Shown here piece after piece: positions 33,836 to 44,634 of a stretch of 64,000 nucleotides of DNA. Location: positions 62,001 to 126,000 of the forward strand of contig NZ_QQZY01000001.1 of the NCBI RefSeq assembly GCF_003351045.1, read 5' to 3'. This stretch comes from Gaiella occulta. Its GTDB lineage: Bacteria > Actinomycetota > Thermoleophilia > Gaiellales > Gaiellaceae. The translations under genes and the position numbers were made by a program. Under the pieces are notes generated by a model. That model worked only from the letters and a program-made list of their open reading frames with translations, was not told the origin of the DNA and made no database searches. Numbering within the stretch: the stretch's first letter is position 1; each line of letters opens with the position of its first letter.

Positions 33836-35051
33836 ACGGGTCGATCGCCGCCGCGACGAACAGCAGGGCGAGGTAGCCGAGAGAGTAGTGGAACAGCACG
33901 ACCGCGCGTCGCCGCGAGGCGTCGAGTCGCAGCCGCCAGGCGAGGAGGAGGAAATATGCGCCGAGCAGTGCCGCCGCCCCCGTGTACAGCGGGCCCAGCC
34001 ACCAGCCGACGGCCACCGTGAAGGCCACCAGCAGCACCGAGTAGAGCAGGATCTGCCGCGTCGTCTCGCGGTCGCCGCGGGTGCCCGGGAGCATCGGGAC
34101 GCCGGCCGCCTGGTAATGCTCCTTGATCATAAGCGCGAGCGCCCAGAAGTGGGGCGGCGTCCACAGGAACACGATCAGGAACAGCCACAGCGCGGGCAGC
34201 GTCAGGCTGCCGGTCGCGGCGGCGAAGCCGACGAGCGGCGGCACCGCTCCCGCCGCGCCTCCGATGACGATGTTCAGGTCGGTCGAGCGCTTCAGGTAGC
34301 CGGTGTAGACGACGACGTAGAACAGCCCTCCCGCGAGCGCGAGCAGGGCCGTGAGCACGTTCACCGTCGAGGCGAGCAGCACGAACGACAGCGCCGTCAG
34401 CGTGAGGCCGAACTCGAGCGCACGCGGGGCGGGCATGCGGCCGGACGCGACCGGGCGCGCAGCGGTGCGCTCGCCCATGAGCCTGTCGATGTCGGCGTCC
34501 ATCACGTGGTTGAGCGCGCTCGCACCGCCGCAGGCGAGCGCGAGCCCTGTCGTCATCGCGAGGAAGTCCCAGCCGTCGGGAAGCCCGCCGGCGCCGACGA
34601 ACATGCCCGCGGCGCCGGTGAGCAGGAGCAGTGTCATGATCCGCGGCTTCGTCAGCGTCAGGTAGTCGCGCAGGGGCCCGACCGGGAGCCGCTCGCCGCG
34701 GAACGAGACGACGAGCGCGACGAGCGACGCGGCGAGCGACGATGCGGCGGCGGCGACGTGCAGGCCGACCGCCCAGCGGGCATCTCCCGCCCAGCCGACG
34801 ATGCCGCCGGTGGCGATCGCCGCGAGCATGAGCCCGACGGCTGTCGATGTGGAGGCGAGCAGGCGCGGATAGGCGACCTTCGCGCCCACGGCGGCGGCGA
34901 CGAGAAGCGGCAGCGCGACGAGCGCGGCCTCCCAGTGCCCGCGGCCGAACTCGAGCGCGGCGCTCGTGACGACGACGGCCGTGGCTGCCGCGCCGCCGGC
35001 GATCGTCAGGCGCAGCAGCGGGCCGGGCGCAGCCGACGGCTCAGAGGGCAC
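33825..35051 (-). CDS. ctaB: CtaB, haem O synthase with an N-terminal membrane extension
   Basis: Transfers a farnesyl group to protohaem IX to make haem O for the oxidase. The UbiA-type core begins near residue 122 (RDYLTLTKPRIMTLLLLTG), with the allylic diphosphate motif NHVMDADIDRLMGERTAARP and the second motif YLKRSTDLNIVIGGAAGAVPPLVG region. Ahead of it are about 118 residues with four hydrophobic helices that are not part of CtaB. They may be the remains of a fused CtaA-like (haem A synthase) half or a new domain. 408 aa against about 300 for ordinary CtaB. It overlaps the ctaD stop by 11 bp. Confidence 0.92.
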   Translation of the reverse strand: MPSEPSAAPGPLLRLTIAGGAAATAVVVTSAALEFGRGHWEAALVALPLLVAAAVGAKVAYPRLLASTSTAVGLMLAAIATGGIVGWAGDARWAVGLHVAAAASSLAASLVALVVSFRGERLPVGPLRDYLTLTKPRIMTLLLLTGAAGMFVGAGGLPDGWDFLAMTTGLALACGGASALNHVMDADIDRLMGERTAARPVASGRMPAPRALEFGLTLTALSFVLLASTVNVLTALLALAGGLFYVVVYTGYLKRSTDLNIVIGGAAGAVPPLVGFAAATGSLTLPALWLFLIVFLWTPPHFWALALMIKEHYQAAGVPMLPGTRGDRETTRQILLYSVLLVAFTVAVGWWLGPLYTGAAALLGAYFLLLAWRLRLDASRRRAVVLFHYSLGYLALLFVAAAIDPLLV

Positions 35052-36681
35052 CCGACTCCTTCAGCTTGCGGCGCAGGTCGTACAGGGGGCGAGCGCTCGT
35101 CACGTACGGGACGGAGTCGAAGTTGTGCGCCGGCGGCGGCGAGGTCGTGTACCACTCGAGCGTGTCGCCGAGCCACGGGTCGTTGCCGGCGCGCCTGCCC
35201 TTGACGCTCTTCACGATCGCGAGCAGGAACACGAGCATGCCGACGCCCATCACGAACGAGCCGATCGTGGAGGCGAGGTTGTAGGCCTGCAGCAGGCCAC
35301 CGTCCTGGTAGGTGAAGACGCGCCGCGGCATCCCGAGCAGCCCCGCCATGTGCTGGGGGAAGAACGTCAGGTTGAAGCCGGCGAAGACGAGCCAGAACGT
35401 GAGCTTGCCGAGCCGCTCGTCGAGCAGGCGGCCGAACAGCTTCGGCCACCAGTAGAAGAGCCCGCCCATGATGGCGAACACGGCGCCGCCGAAGAGGACG
35501 TAGTGGAAGTGCCCGACGACGAAGTAGGTGTCGGTGAGCTGCCAGTCGACGGGGAACGCGGCCAGGTAGATGCCCGTGAGCCCGCCGAAGGTGAAGACGG
35601 ACAGGAACGCGAGCGAGAACAGCATCGGCGTGTCGAAGCTCAGGTTGCCGCGCCACAGCGTGGCGAGCCAGTTGAAGATCTTCATCCCGGTCGGCACGGC
35701 GATCACCATCGACGCGAGCATGAACCAGATGCTGAGCGGGGTCGAGAGCCCGACCGCGAACATGTGGTGGCCCCACACGAGCATCGAGAAGAAGCCGATC
35801 GCGATCGTCGAGAAGGCGATCGCCTTGTAGCCGAAGATCGGCTTGCGGCTGAACACCGGCAGGATCTCCGAGATGATCCCCATCGCCGGCAGGATCATGA
35901 TGTAGACCTCGGGGTGCCCGAAGAACCAGAACACGTGCTGGTAGAGGACGGGGCTGCCGCCCGCCTCCGGCGCGAAGAAGTGGAAGGTGCCGGGGAACTG
36001 GCGCTCGAGCAGGAGCGCCGTGAGGCCGGCCGAGAGGGCCGGCAGCACGAGCAGGAGCAGCCACGCATACACGTAGATCGACCACACGAACAGCGGCATC
36101 CGCGTCCACGACATGCCGCGGGCGCGCATGTTCTGGATCGTGACGACGAAGTTGATCGCCCCCACGACCGACGAGATCGTGAGGATGTGGAGCGACAGGA
36201 TCCACAGATCCTGGCCGTTGCCCGGCGAGATCAGCGACAGCGGCGGGTAGGCCGTCCAGCCCGTGTTGGCGGCGCCGCCCTTGGCGAAGAACGAGAGCGT
36301 GAAGACGAGTCCGGCGAACAGGTAGAGCCAGTACGACAGCGCGTTCAGGCGCGGGAACGCCATGTCGCCGGCGCCGATCATGAGCGGCACGAGGAAGTTC
36401 GCGAGCCCGGCGAGGATGGGGACGACGACGAAGAAGACCATGCCCGTGCCGTGCATCGTCACGGCCTCGTTGTACGCGTCGCCGGTGAGGATCGACTGGT
36501 CGGCCTGGGCAAGCTGGGTGCGGATGAGCAGCGCCAGGAAGCCGGAGAGGGCGAAGAACGCGCCCGCCGTGGCGATGTAGAGGATCCCGATGCGCTTGTG
36601 GTCGACGGTGACGAGCCAGCTCGCGACGCGACCGCGTTGCCAGGCCGGGATCGCCGGCGCGGCGTCGACGTTAGTTGCCAC
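35041..36681 (-). CDS. ctaD: CtaD, cytochrome c oxidase subunit I
   Basis: Catalytic haem-copper subunit of an aa3/caa3 oxidase, 546 aa and about 12 transmembrane helices. Haem a ligand in MHGTGMVFF, CuB and cross-linked Tyr in FGHPEVYIMILP, HH pair in VWGHHMF, and haem ligands in GHFHYVLFGG. It lies between ctaC (11-bp overlap) and ctaB (11-bp overlap). Subunit III (ctaE) is not in this operon within the window. The C-terminus ends in a charged tail (DLRRKLKESGAL). Confidence 0.97.
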   Translation of the reverse strand: MATNVDAAPAIPAWQRGRVASWLVTVDHKRIGILYIATAGAFFALSGFLALLIRTQLAQADQSILTGDAYNEAVTMHGTGMVFFVVVPILAGLANFLVPLMIGAGDMAFPRLNALSYWLYLFAGLVFTLSFFAKGGAANTGWTAYPPLSLISPGNGQDLWILSLHILTISSVVGAINFVVTIQNMRARGMSWTRMPLFVWSIYVYAWLLLLVLPALSAGLTALLLERQFPGTFHFFAPEAGGSPVLYQHVFWFFGHPEVYIMILPAMGIISEILPVFSRKPIFGYKAIAFSTIAIGFFSMLVWGHHMFAVGLSTPLSIWFMLASMVIAVPTGMKIFNWLATLWRGNLSFDTPMLFSLAFLSVFTFGGLTGIYLAAFPVDWQLTDTYFVVGHFHYVLFGGAVFAIMGGLFYWWPKLFGRLLDERLGKLTFWLVFAGFNLTFFPQHMAGLLGMPRRVFTYQDGGLLQAYNLASTIGSFVMGVGMLVFLLAIVKSVKGRRAGNDPWLGDTLEWYTTSPPPAHNFDSVPYVTSARPLYDLRRKLKESGAL

Positions 36682-37675
36682 CGGCGAAGCGCTCCTTCAG
36701 GTAGCCGGTCATCGCACGCATCTGCGCGTCGCTCCAGTCGCGTCCGATCGCGGGCATCAGGTTCTGGCCCTTGCGCAGCAGGACGTCGATCGCTTTCGCG
36801 TCGGTGACGATCCGCGACCCCTTCAGCGCCGGCGCGTTGGCGGCGACCTTGCCCTCGCCTGCGAGCCCGTGGCACTTCGCGCACCCGCCCACGTAGAGCT
36901 CGCGCCCGAGCGGCGAGGTGCCGGCGTCCTGCGCGTCCTTCCTGGTCGTGAGCCACGTCTCGAACTCCGCCTTCGGCAGCACCTCGACGGCGGCGAGCAT
37001 GCGGGCATGGTTGAGGCCGCACAGCTCGGCGCACTGGCCGCGGAAGACGCCCGTCCGCTCCGCCGCGAACCAGGTGCGGTTGACGCGGCCGGGAATCGCG
37101 TCGATCTTGCCGCCGAGCGCCGGGATCCACCACGAGTGGATGACGTCGAAGACGGGCGCCGTCACCTCGAGCTCGACGGTGGTGCCCTGCGGGGCGCGGA
37201 GCTCGTCGATCGCGATGACGCCGTTCGGGTACTCGTACTGCCAGTAGTACTGGCGCCCCGTCACCTTGACGACGAGGTTCGGGCTCCCGGCCGTGGCGGC
37301 GGGCACGTCCCTGATGCCGGGCAGCTTCGCCAGCACGAACACGGCGATCGCGACGAGGATCAGCACGGGCCCGATCGTCCACATCGTCTCCAGGCGCGTC
37401 GAGCCGTGGATCTGCGCGCCGTCGGCGTCGCGGGAGCGCCGGCGCCGGCGGAAGCGCACGATGAACGCGAGCAGCAGCGACTCGACGAGCACGAAGACGG
37501 CGACGACGAAGATCGTGACGAACCAGTAGCTCCGGGAGATGCCCTCGGCGTTCGGCGACTGCGGCGAGACGGGGGCGAAGCCGCCGCTGCCCGCGAACGC
37601 GGGAGCCGCCGAGGCAAGGAGCGCCGGCAGCGCGCCGGCGGGTAGGAGGAGCTTCGAGCGCACGCTGGCTGTCAT
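36671..37675 (-). CDS. ctaC: CtaC, cytochrome c oxidase subunit II fused to cytochrome c
   Basis: A 334-aa subunit with signal sequence (to about 28), two membrane helices, a CuA cupredoxin domain and a C-terminal c-type haem domain. CuA ligands lie in IHSWWIPALGG, then FRGQCAELCGLNHARM. The haem site is GGCAKCHGLAGEG (Cys-x-x-Cys-His), with the Met ligand in LMPAIGRDW. The fusion defines a caa3-type oxidase. ATG 37675 is used; a GTG 12 nt inside (37663) would be the leaderless start behind the TAGAAT box at 37679-37674. Only 3 bp separate its ATG from the divergent gene. Confidence 0.95.
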   Translation of the reverse strand: MTASVRSKLLLPAGALPALLASAAPAFAGSGGFAPVSPQSPNAEGISRSYWFVTIFVVAVFVLVESLLLAFIVRFRRRRRSRDADGAQIHGSTRLETMWTIGPVLILVAIAVFVLAKLPGIRDVPAATAGSPNLVVKVTGRQYYWQYEYPNGVIAIDELRAPQGTTVELEVTAPVFDVIHSWWIPALGGKIDAIPGRVNRTWFAAERTGVFRGQCAELCGLNHARMLAAVEVLPKAEFETWLTTRKDAQDAGTSPLGRELYVGGCAKCHGLAGEGKVAANAPALKGSRIVTDAKAIDVLLRKGQNLMPAIGRDWSDAQMRAMTGYLKERFAGGN

Positions 37676-37678
37676 TCT

Positions 37679-37984
37679 ATGAGCGTGACCGAGAAAGCGC
37701 GTCAGCGAACCCGCGTGCGGCTTCCGACCGACGTGACGCGGCCGTTCGAGGTGTACGTCAACGGGGTGCCGCAGCAGGAGGGGCCGGACTTCGTCGTGCG
37801 CGACGGTTCGCTCGTGTTCGACCGGCAGATGCGGGTGGAAGGGCGGCTGGGGCTCGTGCGCTGGGCGTCGATCGCACTCGGCATCGCCGGCAGCTACGGG
37901 CAGAACGACTCGGTCGACGTCGTCTACGAGCGCGACGGTCGCCGTGTCGTGGCCGCGAAGCTCCCCGTCGAGCCCTGCGACTGA
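37679..37984 (+). CDS. Conserved small protein of unknown function
   Basis: A 101-aa soluble protein starting MSVTEKARQRTRVRLPTDVT. The middle has FEVYVNGVPQQEGPDFVVRDGSLVFDR, a short beta-strand-rich stretch like a surface-loop or phage-tail-like beta domain, and the end is DSVDVVYERDGRRVVAAKL. I recognise no named family. It is head-to-head with ctaC, 3 bp between the ATGs, so the two promoters must overlap coding sequence. An internal GTG at 37685 lies 6 nt after CATTCT and could be the real start. Confidence 0.65.
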   Translation: MSVTEKARQRTRVRLPTDVTRPFEVYVNGVPQQEGPDFVVRDGSLVFDRQMRVEGRLGLVRWASIALGIAGSYGQNDSVDVVYERDGRRVVAAKLPVEPCD

Positions 37985-37999
37985 CCCGCCTCGTCGCGG

Positions 38000-38698
38000 T
38001 CAGGCCGGCGCCAGCACGAGCCAGGCGAACCCGAGCGCGCCGCGGTAGCCCTCCTCGTAGCGGCGTCTGCGCTCGGCCGCGTGGACGACCGCCTCCGGGT
38101 CGCCCGCAGCCTCGAGGCCGGAGCGCCGGGCCGCCTCGAATGCGTCCCACTCCTCCTGCGTCGACACGCTCGACTCGACGATGCGGAAGCCGGCCTGCTC
38201 CGCCGTGCGCAGGAGGCCCGCCTGCACGGGCAGCTCGCCGACCGCCTCTCGCGCCACGGCGCCCGGCGGCCGGGCCCAGAAGCCGTCGCCGAAGAGGACG
38301 AGGCCGCCCGGGTCGACGATGCCGCGGAGGGCGCGCAGGGCGGGCGTCGCCCCGCCCCAGGCGTGCGCCGCCGCCACGCAGAGCACGACGTCGCCGTGAT
38401 CCTCGAACGTGGCGCAGTCGCCCTCGACGAACTCGACGCGCCCGTGCAGGCCGCGACGGGCGGCCTGCCGCCTCCCGCGGTCGAGGGCGTCGCGGTCGGA
38501 GTCGACGCCGGTGCCGGTCGTCGCCGGGTGCGCGGCGAGCATCCGCAACAGCAGCTCGCCCCAGCCGCAGCCGAGGTCGAGCACGTGACGGCCGGGCGCG
38601 ATCGCGAGCGACGAGACGAGCGCGTCGGCCCGCGCCTCCGAGAGAGGCGCGTCGAAGACGAGCCCCGCGTGCGCGAGGCGGCGCAGCGCCTCAGACAC
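38000..38698 (-). CDS. SAM-dependent class I methyltransferase
   Basis: A 232-aa methyltransferase with motif I HVLDLGCGWGELLLRMLA (about 37-54), an acidic post-I position GTGVDSDRDALD, then VEFVEGDCATFEDHGDVVLC. It is methyltransferase_25/31-like; the acceptor is unknown. The GTG start at 38698 overlaps the 3' end of malQ by 8 bp, so it is co-transcribed with the glucanotransferase, though no glucan-related role is evident. The C-terminus ends GALGFAWLVLAPA. Confidence 0.82.
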   Translation of the reverse strand: MSEALRRLAHAGLVFDAPLSEARADALVSSLAIAPGRHVLDLGCGWGELLLRMLAAHPATTGTGVDSDRDALDRGRRQAARRGLHGRVEFVEGDCATFEDHGDVVLCVAAAHAWGGATPALRALRGIVDPGGLVLFGDGFWARPPGAVAREAVGELPVQAGLLRTAEQAGFRIVESSVSTQEEWDAFEAARRSGLEAAGDPEAVVHAAERRRRYEEGYRGALGFAWLVLAPA

Positions 38699-39851
38699 GA
38701 GCGGCCGCCTCCCCGGCCCGGCGCAGGCGCGCCGCCTCGCCGGGGCCGAGCCGGCCCGGCTCGAGCCGCCACGACCAGTTGCCGCCCACCTCGCCCGGCC
38801 GGTTCATACGGGCCTCCGAGCCCAGCTCGAGCACGTCCTGCGCGGGCACGACGGCGAGCGCGCAGCGCGACGACAGCGCCAGCTCGAGCAGCGGCCACGG
38901 CTCCTGCCCCGGGAAATGGCCGGCCAGCGTGTCGGTGTCATGGGTAGACGTGTACACGACCTGGTTGACGCGATGATGCTCGAGCCGGTGCGGGTTGTCG
39001 GCCGGGCCGCCGAACGCCCACAGGAGAACCACCATGCCGGGGAAGCCGAGCTCGTCGCGCAGAGCCTGCACGTCGGGCGTGATCAGCCCGAGATCCTCGG
39101 CGATCACGGGGAGCGGGCCGAGCTCCGCTTCGGCCGCGCGGAACACGGCGGCGCCCGGCCCGGGCGTCCAGTGCCCCTCGCGCGCGGTCTCCGCGCTCGC
39201 GGGCACCGTCCAGTAGCCGGCGAAGCCGCGGAAGTGGTCGATGCGGAAGACGTCGACGAGGCCGAGCACGCGTCGCATCCGCTCCGTCCACCAGCGGTAG
39301 CCCTCGCGCGCGAGCGCCTCCCAGTCGTAGAGCGGATTGCCCCATTTCTGGCCCTCGCCGTTGAGCGGATCGGGAGGTGCTCCCGCCACGACGTCGCCGG
39401 GAAGGAAGAGCTCGGGGTGTGCCGTGTGGTCGCAGCCTCCCCGGGCGACGTAGATCGGCACGTCGCCGACGATGCGCACGCCGCGCTGCGCGGCGTAGGC
39501 GCGCAGCGCCGACCACTCCCGCTCGACGCGTACCTGCCCGGCGAGCGCGTCGCCGCCGGCGTAGTCGACCCAGTCGCCGATCCAGTAGGCGTGGCGCCGC
39601 TCGAACGCGCGCAGATCGGACGGCGCGACGGCCGCTCCGGGGTCCGCGAGCAGCCCCGGCCAGCACGCGAACGCCGACGTCGACGCGTACGGGGATCCGA
39701 ACTCGTCGGGCGGGTTCAGCGGCAGCACCTGCCACCAGCGCACCCCGGCGGCGGCCAGCCAGTCGACGAACGCGTAGGCCTCTGGCCCGAGGCGGCCGCC
39801 CGGCAGCGAGGTGGGATGGAGGGCGACACCGAGGGAGCGCGTGAGCCACAT
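38691..39851 (-). CDS. malQ: MalQ, 4-alpha-glucanotransferase
   Basis: GH77 disproportionating enzyme that transfers glucan chains and releases glucose. Motifs: LHPTSLPGG at the start, [20 protein letters not shown], the nucleophile Asp in [15 protein letters not shown], acid Glu in [13 protein letters not shown], and [12 protein letters not shown]. It has 386 aa, compact compared with the 500-700 of many MalQ. It is divergent from glgE with only 27 bp between the start codons, and the two -10 boxes overlap. The methyltransferase gene overlaps its end. Confidence 0.92.
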   Translation of the reverse strand: MWLTRSLGVALHPTSLPGGRLGPEAYAFVDWLAAAGVRWWQVLPLNPPDEFGSPYASTSAFACWPGLLADPGAAVAPSDLRAFERRHAYWIGDWVDYAGGDALAGQVRVEREWSALRAYAAQRGVRIVGDVPIYVARGGCDHTAHPELFLPGDVVAGAPPDPLNGEGQKWGNPLYDWEALAREGYRWWTERMRRVLGLVDVFRIDHFRGFAGYWTVPASAETAREGHWTPGPGAAVFRAAEAELGPLPVIAEDLGLITPDVQALRDELGFPGMVVLLWAFGGPADNPHRLEHHRVNQVVYTSTHDTDTLAGHFPGQEPWPLLELALSSRCALAVVPAQDVLELGSEARMNRPGEVGGNWSWRLEPGRLGPGEAARLRRAGEAAARV

Positions 39852-39860
39852 GGCCCGGAC

Positions 39861-39870
39861 TGTTTACCTT
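39861..39870. promoter_or_regulatory. Overlapping divergent -10 boxes of malQ and glgE
   Basis: Minus TAAACA (39866-39861) is 9 nt before the malQ ATG. Plus TACCTT (39865-39870) is 8 nt before the glgE ATG at 39879. They share 39865-39866. The centre GGACTGTTTACC could also be a regulator half-site. Both genes appear leaderless, and the 27-bp gap leaves no room for separate promoters. Confidence 0.45.
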
Positions 39871-39878
39871 GTCGGGGC

Positions 39879-41677
39879 ATGGCAGCGCCGCGAATCCAGA
39901 TCCAGGACGTCTCGCCGCAGGTGGATTGTGGCCGCTACGCGGCAAAGGCGTGCCTCGGCGACGCCGTCCCGGTCGCGGCCACGATCTTCCGCGACGGCCA
40001 CGTCGTGCTGCGGGCGGTGGTGCGCTACCGCCCCGCGGGCGCCCGCCGCTGGCGCGAGTCGCAGCTCGTCGCGGTCGGCAACGACCGCTGGCAGGGGTCG
40101 TTCGTGCCCGACGCGCTCGGCCGCTGGGAGCTGCGCGTGCTCGCCTGGACGGACCCGTACGCGACCTTGCTCGACGAGCTCGATCGCAAGCTCGCCGCCG
40201 GCCAGGCCGACCTCGCCGGCGAGCTGGCCGAGGGCGAGGCGCTGTTCGGTGCCGGCGCGCTCGACGACTGGCGCGCCGCGGCCCCCGCGCTCTCCGACCG
40301 CGCGCGCCACGACAGCGCGAGGAGCGTCGCGCTCGCCGTCGACGTCGAGCGGGTGCGGGCGCGCTTCGGTGCCTGGTACGAGCTCTTCCCGCGCTCGTGG
40401 GGCGGGTTCCGCGGCGTCGCGGCCGTCCTGCCGCAGCTTGCCGCCCTCGGGTTCGACGTCGTCTACCTGCCTCCCGTCCACCCGATCGGCGTCACGCAGC
40501 GCAAGGGCCGCAACAACGCCGAGACGGCGCGGCCCGGCGACGTCGGCAGTCCGTGGGCGATCGGCTCCGCAGCCGGGGGCCACGACGCGTTGCACCCCGA
40601 CCTCGGCAGCGACGCCGACTTCGGCGCGATGGTCGCGGCGGCGCGCGAGGCGGGCGTCGAGATCGCGCTCGATTTCGCCATCCAGTGCTCCCCCGACCAC
40701 CCGTGGCTCGCCGAGCATCCCGAGTGGTTCCGTCGCCGCCCCGACGGCTCGATCGCCTACGCGGAGAACCCGCCCAAGCGCTACCAGGACATCCACAACC
40801 TGAACTGGGACACGAGCGACCGCGAGGGGTTGTGGCAGGCGCTGCGAGACGTGGTGCTCGGCTGGTGTGGCCGCGGCATCCGCATCTTCCGCGTCGACAA
40901 CCCGCACACCAAGCCGGTGCCGTTCTGGGAGTGGCTGATCGCCGAGGTGCGCGCCGCCTACCCGGAGACGATCTTCCTCGCGGAGGCGTTCACGCGGCCC
41001 GCGCCGATGACGACGCTCGCCAAGGTGGGCTTCGGTCAGTCGTACACCTACTTCACCTGGAAGAACAGCAAGGCCGAGATCGTCGAGCTCGTCGAGCAGG
41101 TGCTGTCGTGGTCGGCCTTCTACCGGCCCAACATGTGGCCGAACACGCCCGACATCCTGCACGCCTACCTGCAGCGGGGCGGCCGCCCCGCGTTCGAGGC
41201 GCGGCTGGTGCTCGCGGCGACCCTCTCGCCGAGCTACGGCATCTACTCGGGCTACGAGTCCTGCGAGAACGTGCCCGTGCGGCCCGGCAGCGAGGAGTAC
41301 CGCGACTCCGAGAAGTACGAGCTGAAGCGCCGCAGCCTGGTCGGGCCGCTGCTGCCGTTGATCCGGCGCCTGAACGAGGCGCGCCGCGCCCATCCGGCGC
41401 TGCAGCGGCTCGAGCGGCTGACCTGGCTCGAGACGCACAACGACGAGCTGATCGCGTACTGCAAGCGCGACGACGACGACGCGGTGCTCGTCGTCGTCAA
41501 CCTGGATCCCCACGCACCCCGGGAAGGGTTGTGCGTCGTGCCGCCGTCGCTCGGGTTGCCAGGAGCCTTCGCGGCCGTCGACCTGCTCGACGGCAGCGCG
41601 TACCGCTGGCGCACGGGCCGCAACTACGTGAAGCTCGCGCCGGGCGGCGCGCACGTGCTGGCCGTCGAGGGTGCATC

Positions 41678-41681
<4 letters not shown>
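39879..41681 (+). CDS. glgE: GlgE, maltose-1-phosphate maltosyltransferase
   Basis: GH13_3 enzyme that extends linear alpha-1,4-glucan with maltose-1-phosphate. The 600-aa protein has the N-terminal beta domain ([20 protein letters not shown]), [15 protein letters not shown], the nucleophile in [18 protein letters not shown], acid Glu in [13 protein letters not shown], and the FTWKN segment, all specific to GlgE. It is a little shorter than characterised GlgE (about 660-700). Start at ATG 39879 behind a -10 box; a long extension upstream crosses malQ and is rejected. First gene of glgE-treS-mak-glgB. Confidence 0.95.
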
Positions 41682-43374
<1,693 letters not shown>

Positions 43375-43378
<4 letters not shown>

Positions 43379-44634
43379 GCGGCATCGCGTCGGTCTCCTC
43401 CGAGCTGCTGCTCGAGCTCGTCACCGGGGAGCGATGGTTCGCGTCGAAGGGTCGAGAGGCCGAGAGCGCGCACGTGGCCGCCGTCGCGCACGCGGGCGAC
43501 GGCGTCGAGCTCGCGTTCGTGGAGGTGCGGTTCCCCGACGGCCGGCACGAGACGTATCTCGTCGCCGCCTCGGTCGAGGACGGCGTGCCACGCGACGCGC
43601 TCGGCGACCCGGCGCACGTGCGCTGGCTGGCCTCGCTCGCCGGGGTCGACGCAGCCTGCGACACGGTGCGGCCGATGGGGGTGGAGCAGTCGAACTCCTC
43701 GCTCGTGCTGGACGAGCGCCACGTGCTGAAGCTCTACCGGCGGCTCGAGGCCGGCCCCAATCCGGAGCTCGAGCTGCTGCGCGCGCTCGGCTCGTCCGGC
43801 TTCGCCAACGCCCCCCGCCTGGTGGGGGCGCTCGAGCACGCCGCCGATCCGCTCGAGGCGGCCCTCGCCGTCGTCACCGAGTTCGTCCCCGCCGCAGGCG
43901 GGGGCTGGGAGCTGGCCCTGGACTCGCTCGCGGCAGGCGATCCGGGCTGGCTGCCGGCGAGGGCGCGCCGGCTCGGCGAGGTGACCGGCACGATGCACTC
44001 CGTCCTCGCCGCGTCGACCGACCCGCACCTCGCGCCCGAGGAGGCGAGCGTCGAGTCGGTCTCGCTGCTCGCCGCGACCGTCGACGAGGACGTGGGCCGG
44101 CTCGTCGCCGAGATGCCCGCGCTCGAGGACATCCCCCTGGGGCGTCGCATGGAGGAGCTGCGCGACCTCGTGCAGGAGCTCGCTCGCGTCGGGCCGCCGG
44201 GGATGGTCGCGCGCGTGCACGGCGACTTCCACCTCGGCCAGGTGCTGTGGAGCGACAGCGGCGACTGGGTCGTGATCGACTTCGAAGGGGAGCCCGGCCG
44301 CCCGCTCGCGGAGCGCCGGCGCCGCACGTTCGCGTTGCGCGACGTCGCCGGGATGCTGCGATCGTTCGACTACGCGGCCGACGGGGCGCGGCTGTTGCAC
44401 GGCGTCGAGGCGCCTGCCGGCTGGGAGGCGGCCTGCCGGGCGGCGTTCCTCGACGGCTGGCACGCGACGGTCGACCGGCGGCTCCTGCCGGGCAGCGAGG
44501 CGGGATGCGAGCGGCTGCTCGGCCTGCTCGAGCTGCAGAAGCTGCTCTACGAGCTGCGCTACGAGCTCGGCAACCGCCCCGGTTGGGTCGGCATCCCCGT
44601 CGCGGCCCTCGAGCGGATGCTGGAGCGGCTGTGA
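43375..44634 (+). CDS. mak: Mak (Pep2), maltokinase
   Basis: Phosphorylates maltose to maltose-1-phosphate, the GlgE donor. The 419-aa kinase of the aminoglycoside-kinase-like fold has a catalytic loop [11 protein letters not shown] near residues 282-292, DFEGEP as the metal motif, and the N-terminal maltokinase cap ([20 protein letters not shown]). The GTG start overlaps the treS stop, and its stop overlaps the glgB GTG. Length is near the 440-460 of characterised Mak. Confidence 0.93.
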
